Both the position numbers and the translations under genes were made by a program. The notes under the pieces are model-generated. The model saw only the letters and a program-made list of their open reading frames with translations, did not search any database and had not been told where the DNA came from. Shown one piece after another: positions 16,060 to 24,324 of a stretch of 64,000 nucleotides of DNA (position 1 is its first letter; each line of letters opens with the position of its first letter). Origin of the DNA: CAWJFJ01 sp963800065 (GTDB taxonomy: Bacteria; Actinomycetota; Acidimicrobiia; Acidimicrobiales; UBA8190); NCBI GenBank assembly GCA_963800065.1, contig CAWCZO010000011.1:496001-560000 (forward strand), read 5' to 3'.

Positions 16060-17025
16060 ATGCACGCCGCCGTTGTCCGCCGGTTCGACGAGCCACCCCG
16101 CTATGAATCGTTCGTCGCACCCGTCCCGTCGGGTGAAGACGAGGAGTTGATCGACGTGCTGGCCTCCGGTCTGCACCCTCGTGTCCGTTCACAGGCCCGG
16201 GGATCGCACTACAGCTCCACCGACGAGCTCCCGCTCATTCCCGGCATCGACGGCGTCGGTCGCCGCCGCGACGGATCACTGGTCTACTTCGTCCTTCTGG
16301 ACACCACCTACGGAGCGATGGCCGAGCACACCGTCATCGACTCACGCCGCAGCATCCCCCTTCCCTCCGGTGCGGACCCGATCCTCCTGGCGGCAGCCAT
16401 GAATCCGGCGATGTCCTCCTGGATCGCTCTGCGGGAGAGAGTCGGCTTCAGTTCCGGACAGTCGGTGTTGATACTCGGCGCCACCGGCTCGGCCGGTCAG
16501 CTGGCCATTCAGATCGCCAAGCATCTCGGGGCGGCCGCTGTGGTGGCGGCCGGTCGGGGAGCGGACCGGCTGGCGGCATTGGGCGGGCTCGGCGCCGACG
16601 ACACCATCGACCTGGCCGCTGACCCCGAGCTGGTGGCCCGCCACCTGAAGGCCAAGGCGGGGGAGGTCGATGTGGTTCTCGACTATCTCTGGGGCGGACC
16701 GGCCGAGTCGGCGATCATGCCCGTGCTGATGGGACACCGGGACCGGGCCCGACTGATCTCTTGGGTCCAGATCGGAGCCGTCGCCGGGCCCACCGTGAGC
16801 CTGCCGTCCGCTGCTCTGCGTCAGGCGAACATCCACTTCCTCGGCAGCGGGCAGGGATCGGTCAGTACGGCCGGCATCCTGGCCGCCCTCCCACCGCTGG
16901 CGGCCGAGATCGACAAGGGGTCGTTCTCGATCGATGTGGTCGCCCGACCGCTGGCCGATGTGGAGTCGATCTGGAACGATCCCGCCGGACCGACCGAGCG
17001 GATTGTCCTGACGCCCAGGTACTGA
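16060..17025 (+). CDS. Zinc-independent quinone oxidoreductase-like MDR protein
   Basis: This 321-aa medium-chain reductase-fold protein starts MHAAVVRRFDEPPRYESFVA. The NADP(H)-binding loop is in VLILGATGSAGQLAIQIAKH (about residues 145-164). The Cys/His zinc ligands of alcohol dehydrogenases are absent, so it belongs with the quinone oxidoreductase/zeta-crystallin type. An in-frame ATG at 16024 within the tandem repeat would add 12 residues; the GAAGGGA ribosome site favours 16060. It probably reduces quinones or enals under control of the divergent MarR protein. Confidence 0.85.
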   Translation: MHAAVVRRFDEPPRYESFVAPVPSGEDEELIDVLASGLHPRVRSQARGSHYSSTDELPLIPGIDGVGRRRDGSLVYFVLLDTTYGAMAEHTVIDSRRSIPLPSGADPILLAAAMNPAMSSWIALRERVGFSSGQSVLILGATGSAGQLAIQIAKHLGAAAVVAAGRGADRLAALGGLGADDTIDLAADPELVARHLKAKAGEVDVVLDYLWGGPAESAIMPVLMGHRDRARLISWVQIGAVAGPTVSLPSAALRQANIHFLGSGQGSVSTAGILAALPPLAAEIDKGSFSIDVVARPLADVESIWNDPAGPTERIVLTPRY

Positions 17026-17070
17026 CGCCCGGAAACTGCGACCGCATCACCTGGCGAGCGCCACGCACGC

Positions 17071-18315
17071 TCAGGGATTGACGAACATGGTGAAGGTCTT
17101 GGACGTCGTCGGCGACCCGCCGTGAGCGGTCACCTCCGCCGTGAACGTGTAGGTCCCCGTGGCCTTGGCCTTGCCCGAGAGAACGCCCGTCGACTTGTTG
17201 AGCTTGATCCCCTTGGGGAGGTGACCGGTGGATTTCCACGTGTAGGGCGTGGGCGCCCCGGTCGCCTGGAGCGTGAAGTGGTACTTGTGCTTCCTGAACG
17301 CCGGGGTGACGGCGACCGTGGTGATCTGGAATCCGACGATCGGTTGGTAGAGGAAGGCCTCGCCGATATTGTCGGCGGCGGCGCAGAAGGTCGTCGTTGC
17401 ACAGGAGACCGAGTCGAGTTGGGAGTCGTAGCTCAGAGTGGTCGGCGATCCCCATGTCCCGCCGCTGTAGCCGATGACGTTTCCGAGGCCGTCGACGGCG
17501 AAACAGGATGACGTCGTGGCGCACGACACCGCCTCGAGGTCGTTGTCGAAGCCGGATTCGATGGTCGTCGGAGCCGACCACGATGTCCCGTTGTAGGTGA
17601 GCGCCTCCGCCGCCGCCGTCACGGCCATGCAGAACGACGTGGTCGGACACGACTCCGCCGTGAGGAAGTCGCCCGCCCCCACCAGGGCTCCTTGCGAGGT
17701 CCAGGTCGAGCCGTTGTACAGGAACGTGTTGCCCTCTCCGTCAGAGGCCACACACAGGGCCGAACTGGCACAGGAGACGGCCACGAAGTTGTTGGTGCCG
17801 TCGATGTTCGTCGCTGACGACCATGATGTCCCGTCGTAACTGAACACGTTGCCGTCCTCGTCGACGGCCACGCAGAACGAGGGATCGGAGCACGACACCG
17901 CCGGCAGGGTGTTGGAGCCGTCGATATCGTCGGGCGAGGACCAGGACGTCCCGTTGTAGGTGATGACGTTTCCCTCGCCGTCGGTGACGGCACAGAACGA
18001 CGACGTGGGACACGAAATGGAGAACACGATGTTCCCCGGGTCGATATTGGTGCCCGGTGACCACGAGGTGCCGTTATAGGTGTAGACGTCGCCATTGTCG
18101 TCGGTCGCCACGCAGAAGGTGGTACTGGGTACGCAGGACACCCCGTCCAGGGTGGTGGGAGCGATGGCGTCCGGTCCGAACCAGGTGCTCGCCGCCCCCG
18201 CCACCGTGGGGAGGGCGATCCCCATGACAACGGTGATCGCGCTGGTCGCCGCCAGGAGAAACGCCATGGCGGCCAGGTTCTTTCGCCCTGCTTTGAACAG
18301 TTGCGCTCTGCGCAC
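17071..18315 (-). CDS. Secreted seven-repeat (Cys-pair) protein with C-terminal Ig-like module
   Basis: The 414-aa precursor starts at GTG 18315, 6 bp after GGGGGAGA, and has a signal peptide ending near VAGAAS. Seven repeats of about 43 residues follow, each with a Cys pair (VSCVPSTTFC, ISCPTSSFC, VSCSDPSFC and so on), then a GN.-.-YNGTSWS turn. Seven is the count of a closed propeller. The last 90 residues are a putative-Ig (He_PIG-like) domain with LPKGIKLNKSTGVLSGKAKA. No catalytic motif is visible; it is probably a surface or extracellular binding protein. It is a short paralogue of the protein at 55848-58253. Confidence 0.85.
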   Translation of the reverse strand: MRRAQLFKAGRKNLAAMAFLLAATSAITVVMGIALPTVAGAASTWFGPDAIAPTTLDGVSCVPSTTFCVATDDNGDVYTYNGTSWSPGTNIDPGNIVFSISCPTSSFCAVTDGEGNVITYNGTSWSSPDDIDGSNTLPAVSCSDPSFCVAVDEDGNVFSYDGTSWSSATNIDGTNNFVAVSCASSALCVASDGEGNTFLYNGSTWTSQGALVGAGDFLTAESCPTTSFCMAVTAAAEALTYNGTSWSAPTTIESGFDNDLEAVSCATTSSCFAVDGLGNVIGYSGGTWGSPTTLSYDSQLDSVSCATTTFCAAADNIGEAFLYQPIVGFQITTVAVTPAFRKHKYHFTLQATGAPTPYTWKSTGHLPKGIKLNKSTGVLSGKAKATGTYTFTAEVTAHGGSPTTSKTFTMFVNP

Positions 18316-18412
18316 GGTGGTCTCCCCCGCTCGGTCGGGGCAGGCCACTGCGAACGCGTCGTTCACCGGAGGCCCGCCCGGATTGCCCGGAATGTGACGG
18401 GTGAGTTTCAAA

Positions 18413-18432
18413 TTCGGCCGGTGGCGGCCGAA
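18413..18432. repeat. 8-bp inverted repeat upstream of the seven-repeat gene
   Basis: TTCGGCCG and CGGCCGAA flank GTGG, about 100 bp before the start codon at 18315 on the - strand. It could be an operator or an mRNA hairpin; nothing else in the 196-bp gap between 18316 and 18511 looks coding. Confidence 0.5.
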
Positions 18433-18511
18433 ACCCCAATTTTGGTGATTCACGCAGAGTAGTGACGCGTTGATGGTGAGAGTTCGGCGGCGCTGGCGAC
18501 GAGGCCTCCGC

Positions 18512-18811
18512 TCAGGCGCCCGCCTTCAACTTGCAGATGGCCAGGTGGGCGGCGAGGACCGAACCGCGGGCGTCACCCGACACCCCGTCGTCGGCTTCGG
18601 CCGCCACCTTGGCGCTGTCGCCGGCCTGCTCCAGCTCCACCACCGCGTCGCGACCCGGTACCCCGTCGGTGGCGTGCTTCTGCGCCTTCGCCACCTTGGC
18701 GTGGAACTCACCGACGACGGCCACCAGGACGGGCGAGGCGTCTCCGTCGGCGTCGATCTGCCGTTTGGCGGCGGTGACCTTCTCCACGACCTCGTCGAAC
18801 GTGACCGGCAT
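18512..18811 (-). CDS. Small hypothetical protein, 99 aa
   Basis: The protein starts MPVTFDEVVEKVTAAKRQID after a strong GAGGAGG ribosome site, which selects this ATG over a GTG eleven codons upstream. It is helical, charged and soluble, with VLVAVVGEFHAKVAKAQKHA in the middle and a Cys only near the end. I do not recognise the family. It precedes no obvious partner: the next gene on this strand upstream is the mannosyltransferase-like gene, which ends 55 bp away. Confidence 0.6.
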   Translation of the reverse strand: MPVTFDEVVEKVTAAKRQIDADGDASPVLVAVVGEFHAKVAKAQKHATDGVPGRDAVVELEQAGDSAKVAAEADDGVSGDARGSVLAAHLAICKLKAGA

Positions 18812-18866
18812 CGGTCCTCCTCGGGTTGGGGGGTGGTCGGACACCGAACCTAGCCGTCGACGTGAC

Positions 18867-20789
18867 TCAGACCGTGTTGTGGCAGTCGTAGACCCCGAAG
18901 CGGACCGCCGTCGGGGGGTCGATCCGGACCTGCCGGCAGTGGGTCCGGATCCAGACGATCCGGGGGTCGTGGCCGGGCGGGACCACGGGGACGATGGCCA
19001 GACGGACCTGGCCGAAGGCGATGTCGAACTTGATCTGCTCCAGCGTCGGCGAGGGGATGGCCCCCGTGAACCCCCCGATGGGGAGGACCTCCCGCCCGCT
19101 GGCGAGGATGTAGCCGGAGGCCACCCCCGACGTGTCGGTGACGAAGAGCATGGGTGTCCGCGCCGTGCGGGCGAACCGCTCGAGGGTCCGGTCCACGTGG
19201 GCGGCGGCGTCCTGGGCCCGGTGCGCGTCGACCCCCGTCACGGCGGCCACCGAGGCCGGCTCGAACGGGGTGTCGAACGGTCCGCGACCGTCGGCGACGA
19301 CGGTGGCCGAGGCCACCGAGGGGACGAGGAGCATGGCCAGTGCCGCCGCCACCAGGGCCACCGACCCGACCCGCCCGACACTCCCCCGGCGCCCGATCGA
19401 GACGAGGAGGACGCCGTCGGCGACGACGGCGGCGGCGATGACGGCGGGAACGAGCCAGGGACCGACCCCCGTCCCGGTGGGGATGAGGTAGACGGCGTAG
19501 GCGGCCGTGACGGTCACCGCCACGGTCACCACGACGCGCCCCCGCCATCCCCTCCTGAAGGCGGCCGACAGCCCGACCCCGCAGAGAGCGGCGATGGCGG
19601 GGGAGAGAGCGGCCGTGTAGTACGAGTTCAGGTAGACCCCGTCGCTGAAGGCGACGATGTGGACGAGGAGCCAGGTCCCCCACAGGACGCAACAGGCGCG
19701 GACGGGATCGGTCCGCCGTCGTCGACGTCGGGCCACGATGACGGTGCCGCCGGCCAGGAGCGCCGCCGGGAGGAGCCAACCGGTGTCACGACCGAGCGGC
19801 CCGGCCAGGAGGCGGTGCCAGCTCCGACCGACGGTGGCCGTCGAGGAGTTGAGGAGCGTCCCCTCGTCCACGCCGACCTCGAGGAACGGTGCCAGAGGAC
19901 CGACGCTGGTCTCGTAGCGGCTCGGATGGGAGAAGCGGGCCAGGCCGTTGTACTCGAAGACCTGGCTGAAGACCGAGTCGTCGGTGCTTCCGTCGACGTA
20001 GGGCCGGTCGTGGGCGGGGACGGCGGTCACCACCAGCATCCAGCTCAACGAGACCACGGCGGTGGCGGCGGTGGCCAGGACCACGTGGACCGTCCGGCGA
20101 CCGCGCGCCGGGGAGGCGATGAGGTAGGCCAGCCACAACCCGGGCAGGACCAACCACGCCTGGGTCATCTTGGCCTGGAAGGCCAGACCCACCCAGAGAC
20201 CGGCCAAGAGCAGTGAACGGAGCCGGCCCGTCGTGATGGCCCGCGAGGTGGCGTCGGCGGCCAGGACGAGGAGGAGGATCAGGAGGGAGTCGGAGATGTT
20301 CCCCCGGTTGAGCAGAACGGTCACCGGGCTGGCCGCCAGGACCAGGGCGGCGACGATGCCGGCGACGGGACCGGCCAGGCGACGGACGGCCCGGAAGAGG
20401 ACCAGGACGGTGAGGATCCCTTCGACCACCTGGGGCATGACGAAGGCCCAGGTGTTGACCTCGAAGGCGCGTAGCGACAGGGCCTGGAGCCACAACGCCC
20501 CGGGGAGCTTGTCGACGGTGACCGTCCCGTCGGGGTCGAAGGCACCGAAGAAGAAGTTGTGCCAGCTCGTCGACATGCTCCGGGCGGCGGCGCCGTAGTA
20601 GGGCTCGAGGGTGGCGTTGTCGAGTCCCCAGGCGTAGGAGAGGGCGGCCAGGGCGGCCACCGCCAACAGCGCCGGCCGCGCCCACCCCGGTTGGTCGTGG
20701 GGGGACTGCCAGAAGACCCACCACCGCTTGACGGCGCGGCGACGGCCGCCGTGACCGGTCTCGTCGGTGACCGGGTCGTCGCCGGTCAC
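18867..20789 (-). CDS. GT39/ArnT-like membrane glycosyltransferase (PMT_2 type)
   Basis: This 640-aa polytopic enzyme has about twelve membrane helices. The first loop carries the family Asp in SYAWGLDNATLEPYYGAAAR and the second TVDKLPGALWLQALSL; both resemble lipid-linked-sugar transferases of the GT39/ArnT group (YkcB-like in Gram-positives). The C-terminal 120 residues form an extracytoplasmic domain (GREVLPIGGFTGAIPSPTLE). The GTG start overlaps the stop of the penicillin-binding protein gene (GTGA), so the two are translationally coupled. It probably moves a sugar from a polyprenyl phosphate to a wall or protein acceptor outside the membrane. Confidence 0.85.
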   Translation of the reverse strand: MTGDDPVTDETGHGGRRRAVKRWWVFWQSPHDQPGWARPALLAVAALAALSYAWGLDNATLEPYYGAAARSMSTSWHNFFFGAFDPDGTVTVDKLPGALWLQALSLRAFEVNTWAFVMPQVVEGILTVLVLFRAVRRLAGPVAGIVAALVLAASPVTVLLNRGNISDSLLILLLVLAADATSRAITTGRLRSLLLAGLWVGLAFQAKMTQAWLVLPGLWLAYLIASPARGRRTVHVVLATAATAVVSLSWMLVVTAVPAHDRPYVDGSTDDSVFSQVFEYNGLARFSHPSRYETSVGPLAPFLEVGVDEGTLLNSSTATVGRSWHRLLAGPLGRDTGWLLPAALLAGGTVIVARRRRRRTDPVRACCVLWGTWLLVHIVAFSDGVYLNSYYTAALSPAIAALCGVGLSAAFRRGWRGRVVVTVAVTVTAAYAVYLIPTGTGVGPWLVPAVIAAAVVADGVLLVSIGRRGSVGRVGSVALVAAALAMLLVPSVASATVVADGRGPFDTPFEPASVAAVTGVDAHRAQDAAAHVDRTLERFARTARTPMLFVTDTSGVASGYILASGREVLPIGGFTGAIPSPTLEQIKFDIAFGQVRLAIVPVVPPGHDPRIVWIRTHCRQVRIDPPTAVRFGVYDCHNTV

Positions 20790-22669
20790 GACGCCCCGGC
20801 GCCGTCGAGGAACGTCGCCGCCAGGGGGGCGGCGACGGCGCCGCCGATCCCGCCGCCCTCCACCACGACGGCGAAGGCCAGGTTGCCCCGGTAGCCGATG
20901 AACCAGGCGTCGGTCTGGGGCGGGTTGGCCGTCCCGAACTCGGCCGTCCCCGTCTTGCCCACGGTGCCGGCCGGGAGGCCGGCCCCGGCCGCCGTTCCCT
21001 GGGGTGAGTCCACGACGGCCGCCATCATCGTCCGCAGATCGGAGACGACGGTCGGATCGAGCGCCGTGGCGCGTGCGCCGTCATCCCCGGCGCCCACCAC
21101 CAGGCGGGGCAGGTGGAGGCTCCCCGACGCCACGGCGGCGGCGGCCATGGCCATGGCGAGCGGGGAGACGAGGACGTCGGCCTGACCGATGGACGTCGCC
21201 GCGCGCTCGGCGTCGGAGTCCGGAGTGGGGACGTTCCCGCCGAAGGCGGCCAGACCGATGTGGAGCGTCGCCCCGATCCCGAACTGGGCGGCGGCGGTGG
21301 GGAAGCTCTGATCGGGCAGGGTCACGGCCAAACCGATGAACGCCGCGTTGCACGATTCGGCGAAGGCATCCTCCAGGGTCAGCGACGCCTGGGTCTCCCC
21401 CTCGAAGTTGTGGAAGACCTCTCCCCCCACCGTGATCGAGGGTGGGCAGCTGGCCGGGCTGGCCGGCGACGCCCCGTGTTCGATGAGATCGGCCGAGGTC
21501 ACCACCTTGAACGTCGACCCGGGCGGGAAGGAACCGGCCAGGGCGTTGTCGAAGGCGTCGGAGGACGGCACCGAGACCGACGCCAGGACGCCCCCGGTCG
21601 AGGGATCGATGGCCACCAGCGCGGCCGGCTTGCTCTCACCGCTCAGCGCCGCCTCGGCCGCCCGCTGGACGGTGGGGTCGAGGGTGGTGCGGACCGGCGA
21701 TCCGGGACGCGCCGCGAAGCGGGCCACGGTGGCCACCGGGACACCGGCGGCGTCCACCACCGCGATGCGGCCGCCGGGGCGTCCGGCCAGCTGGCGTTCA
21801 TAGGCCTGTTCGATCCCCGTCTGCCCCACCGTGTCGCCGGCCTGGTATGGCGGTCCCAGGCTCCGGAGCTCCTGGGCCGTGACGGGGCCGACCGAACCCA
21901 CCACGTGGGCGGCCAGTCCGGGCGTGATCGCCGTCCGCGCCGAGGAGGTCCGGAAGACGGTGCCCGGTACCGGGTAGATGACCGGTTTGAGGACCTGGTA
22001 GCGGGCCTCGGGGATCTCGACGACGGGGACGAACCAGAGGGGGTGGGCGGTGGCGGTGGCCAGGGCGGCGCTCACCTCGGCGGCCGTCGCCCCGGCCTGG
22101 GCCAGCGCCGCCGTGACGGCGGGGACTCCCGTGATCCGGCTCCCCTCGATCCCCACCGTCACCATGGGGGCCTCCACCGTGAGGGGGGCGCCGGCGGCAC
22201 CGAGGACGGCGGCGCGCGCCGGCCACGAGACGGTGGTGGAGACGGCGTCGCCGGGCCCGAGGGTGGGGATGATCGACCGGGGCGACCACAGGACGCGCCA
22301 GGAGCCGTCGGCCTCGGTCAGTCGCAGTCCGGTCCGGACGTCGAGAGGACCGAACGGGGTGACGACGAGGTGGCCGGTCACCGCCACGGTGGCCCCGGAC
22401 CCCGATTCCGTCACCGGCCCGGCCCGGTAGACGGCGCGCTCGAGATCGAGTTCGTCGGCGATCCGCCGGTTGAAGGCGACGAAGTCGGGTGGGGGCCGGA
22501 CCACCAGTGACGCCATGGCGCCGTAATCGCCGTCCGACCACGCCGAGAGGTACCGGCCGATGGTGGCCGAGGGACCGGGGGGACCGCCGCATCCCTGGAG
22601 GACGGCGACCAGGACGACGGCGGTCAGGCTCACCGAGACGGTTCCCGTCCATCGAGCGGGGAGGGCCAC
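20786..22669 (-). CDS. Class B penicillin-binding protein, lipoprotein-like, with MecA-type N domain
   Basis: This 627-aa D,D-transpeptidase has an N-terminal helix ending in a lipobox-like VAVLQGCG (Cys 27), an NTF2-like MecA_N domain (about residues 30-150), a dimerisation region and the penicillin-binding domain. The three catalytic motifs are visible: GSTFK (Ser near residue 385), SCN in AESCNAAF, and KTGTAEFG (near 570). It cross-links peptidoglycan in the periplasmic space. The MecA_N-type architecture resembles PBP2a/PBP3 of Firmicutes and some actinobacterial PBPs with low beta-lactam affinity; affinity here is unknown. It is coupled to the glycosyltransferase gene. Confidence 0.9.
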   Translation of the reverse strand: MALPARWTGTVSVSLTAVVLVAVLQGCGGPPGPSATIGRYLSAWSDGDYGAMASLVVRPPPDFVAFNRRIADELDLERAVYRAGPVTESGSGATVAVTGHLVVTPFGPLDVRTGLRLTEADGSWRVLWSPRSIIPTLGPGDAVSTTVSWPARAAVLGAAGAPLTVEAPMVTVGIEGSRITGVPAVTAALAQAGATAAEVSAALATATAHPLWFVPVVEIPEARYQVLKPVIYPVPGTVFRTSSARTAITPGLAAHVVGSVGPVTAQELRSLGPPYQAGDTVGQTGIEQAYERQLAGRPGGRIAVVDAAGVPVATVARFAARPGSPVRTTLDPTVQRAAEAALSGESKPAALVAIDPSTGGVLASVSVPSSDAFDNALAGSFPPGSTFKVVTSADLIEHGASPASPASCPPSITVGGEVFHNFEGETQASLTLEDAFAESCNAAFIGLAVTLPDQSFPTAAAQFGIGATLHIGLAAFGGNVPTPDSDAERAATSIGQADVLVSPLAMAMAAAAVASGSLHLPRLVVGAGDDGARATALDPTVVSDLRTMMAAVVDSPQGTAAGAGLPAGTVGKTGTAEFGTANPPQTDAWFIGYRGNLAFAVVVEGGGIGGAVAAPLAATFLDGAGAS

Positions 22670-22699
22670 GGGCCCGAACGCTAGTTGTCGTGTTACGAG

Positions 22700-23803
22700 C
22701 TACAGGGTGAGGACACCTCGCGCCAGCTTCCCCGCTTCCATGTCCTCGATGATCTCCCGGAATCCCTCCAGCGGGCGCGTCTCGGTCACCAGCTCGTCGA
22801 GCATGATCCGGCCGTCGAGGTACATCTCCACCATCAGGGGGATGTCGTGGTGCGGACGCGACGATCCGTAGCGGCATCCGAGAAGGCCGCGGTCGACGTA
22901 GGCCAGGTTGTTGATGTCGATGGAGACCTCCGAGCCGCGCGGGGGGACACCGATGGCGATGGCGTTCCCCCCCCAGTCGAGGGCGTCGACGGCGTTCCTC
23001 AGAACGGCCGGATGGCCGACACATTCGAAGGACCATGTCACCCCGCCGGGCCCCAGGGCCTTCGACACCGACTGGGGGCCGTGGGGGACGATCTTGCGGA
23101 TCTCCTCGACGGAGTCCGTCGTCGCGGCGTCGACGAAGTGGGTGGCGCCGAACTGGCGGGCCAGGGCCTCCTTGGAGGCCATGGTGTCGACGGCGATGAT
23201 CCGGGAGGCCCCCTGGACGCGGAGCGCCTGGATCACGTTCAGCCCGATCCCGCCCACGCCGAAGACCGCCGCCGTCTCCCCCGGCGAGACATTGGCCCGG
23301 TTGAAGACGGAGCCGATCCCGGTGAGGACACCGCAGCCGATGAGCGAAGCCGAGGTGAAGGGGACGTCCTTGGAGATCCGGACGGCCTGGACCTCGGAGA
23401 TGATCGTGTACTCGGCGAAGACCGAGGCGGCGGCGAAGTTCGACGCCGGTTGCCCCTCGTAGGTGAACGGGGTGGAGACGTTCCCGAGGGTCTTGATGCA
23501 GAGGGTGGGGTGGCCGGTGTTGCAGGCCCGGCACATCCCGCAGGAGGCCAGGGTGGCCACCACGACGTGGTCGCCGGGCTTCACCGAGGTGACGGCCGAG
23601 CCCACCGCCTCGACCACGCCGGCCCCCTCGTGGCCGAGGACCGAGGGCTCCTTCCAGGGGATGGTCCCGTTCAGGACCGAGAGGTCGGAGTGGCAGACGC
23701 CGGCGGCGGCGATCTTGACCTTCACCTCCCTGGGCCCCGGCTCGGCGATCTCCAGCTTGTCGGTGACCTTGGCGTCCCCGCCGGTGTAGACGATCCCTCT
23801 CAT
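22700..23803 (-). CDS. Zinc-dependent alcohol dehydrogenase (class III/MDR type)
   Basis: This 367-aa medium-chain dehydrogenase shows the catalytic zinc ligands C37 (GVCHSD) and H58-E59 (GHEGAG) plus the four structural-zinc Cys at 89, 92, 95 and 103 (CGMCRACNTGHPTLC). The nucleotide-binding loop is GVGGIGLNVI. Similar actinobacterial enzymes oxidise alcohols of steroid or terpenoid side chains or use bound cofactors. It is last of a five-gene run behind an acyl-CoA dehydrogenase, SDR, FadD3-like ligase and thioesterase (17 bp gap), suggesting a role in the same catabolic route. Confidence 0.9.
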   Translation of the reverse strand: MRGIVYTGGDAKVTDKLEIAEPGPREVKVKIAAAGVCHSDLSVLNGTIPWKEPSVLGHEGAGVVEAVGSAVTSVKPGDHVVVATLASCGMCRACNTGHPTLCIKTLGNVSTPFTYEGQPASNFAAASVFAEYTIISEVQAVRISKDVPFTSASLIGCGVLTGIGSVFNRANVSPGETAAVFGVGGIGLNVIQALRVQGASRIIAVDTMASKEALARQFGATHFVDAATTDSVEEIRKIVPHGPQSVSKALGPGGVTWSFECVGHPAVLRNAVDALDWGGNAIAIGVPPRGSEVSIDINNLAYVDRGLLGCRYGSSRPHHDIPLMVEMYLDGRIMLDELVTETRPLEGFREIIEDMEAGKLARGVLTL

Positions 23804-23820
23804 CGGGCCCAGGGTATCCG

Positions 23821-24324
23821 TCAGGGACGGGGCTCGAGGTTCTGGAGGCGGAGATGACCGAGGGCGACGAGGACCCCGTCGGCGGCCCGCGTCATCCGGA
23901 CCTCCCAGAACTGCTGGGTCCGGCCCTGCTGGACGGGGACCGCCTCCACCATGATCCGTCCGTCGGAGACGGAACGGATGAAGTTCGTCGTGTTGCTCAC
24001 CCCCACCACCCGCTGGCCGCGGTCACGAACGGCGTAGGAGGCGCCGTAGGATCCGGCCTCCTCGACGATGGCGGCGTAGACACCGCCGTGGACGATCGAC
24101 CCGGGCTGCAGATGGCTGGGGCCGACGTCGACCCACCCCCGGACCCGGCTCCCGGAGACCTCCTCCATGTGCATCCCGATGGAAGTGGAGAAGCCCGAGG
24201 GCATCCCGAGACCGGGACCGTCGGGTCCGTAGGCATTTCCCGCCCCGCCCTCGTCGGCGCTCCAGACGTCGGGGCCGCGGGGGTGGTCGGCGCCGTCGGC
24301 GTCGGCCCTGCCGGTGTCGCTCAC
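23821..24324 (-). CDS. Hotdog-fold thioesterase (PaaI-like)
   Basis: This 167-aa protein has the PaaI/4HBT motif in SHLQPGSIVHGGVYAAIVEE, with the HGG and following Glu used by this family to hydrolyse acyl-CoA. The first 35 residues are a Gly/Asp-rich extension of uncertain reality. The GTG start overlaps the stop of the acyl-CoA ligase gene (GTGA). It may release CoA from dead-end intermediates of the linked pathway. Confidence 0.85.
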   Translation of the reverse strand: MSDTGRADADGADHPRGPDVWSADEGGAGNAYGPDGPGLGMPSGFSTSIGMHMEEVSGSRVRGWVDVGPSHLQPGSIVHGGVYAAIVEEAGSYGASYAVRDRGQRVVGVSNTTNFIRSVSDGRIMVEAVPVQQGRTQQFWEVRMTRAADGVLVALGHLRLQNLEPRP

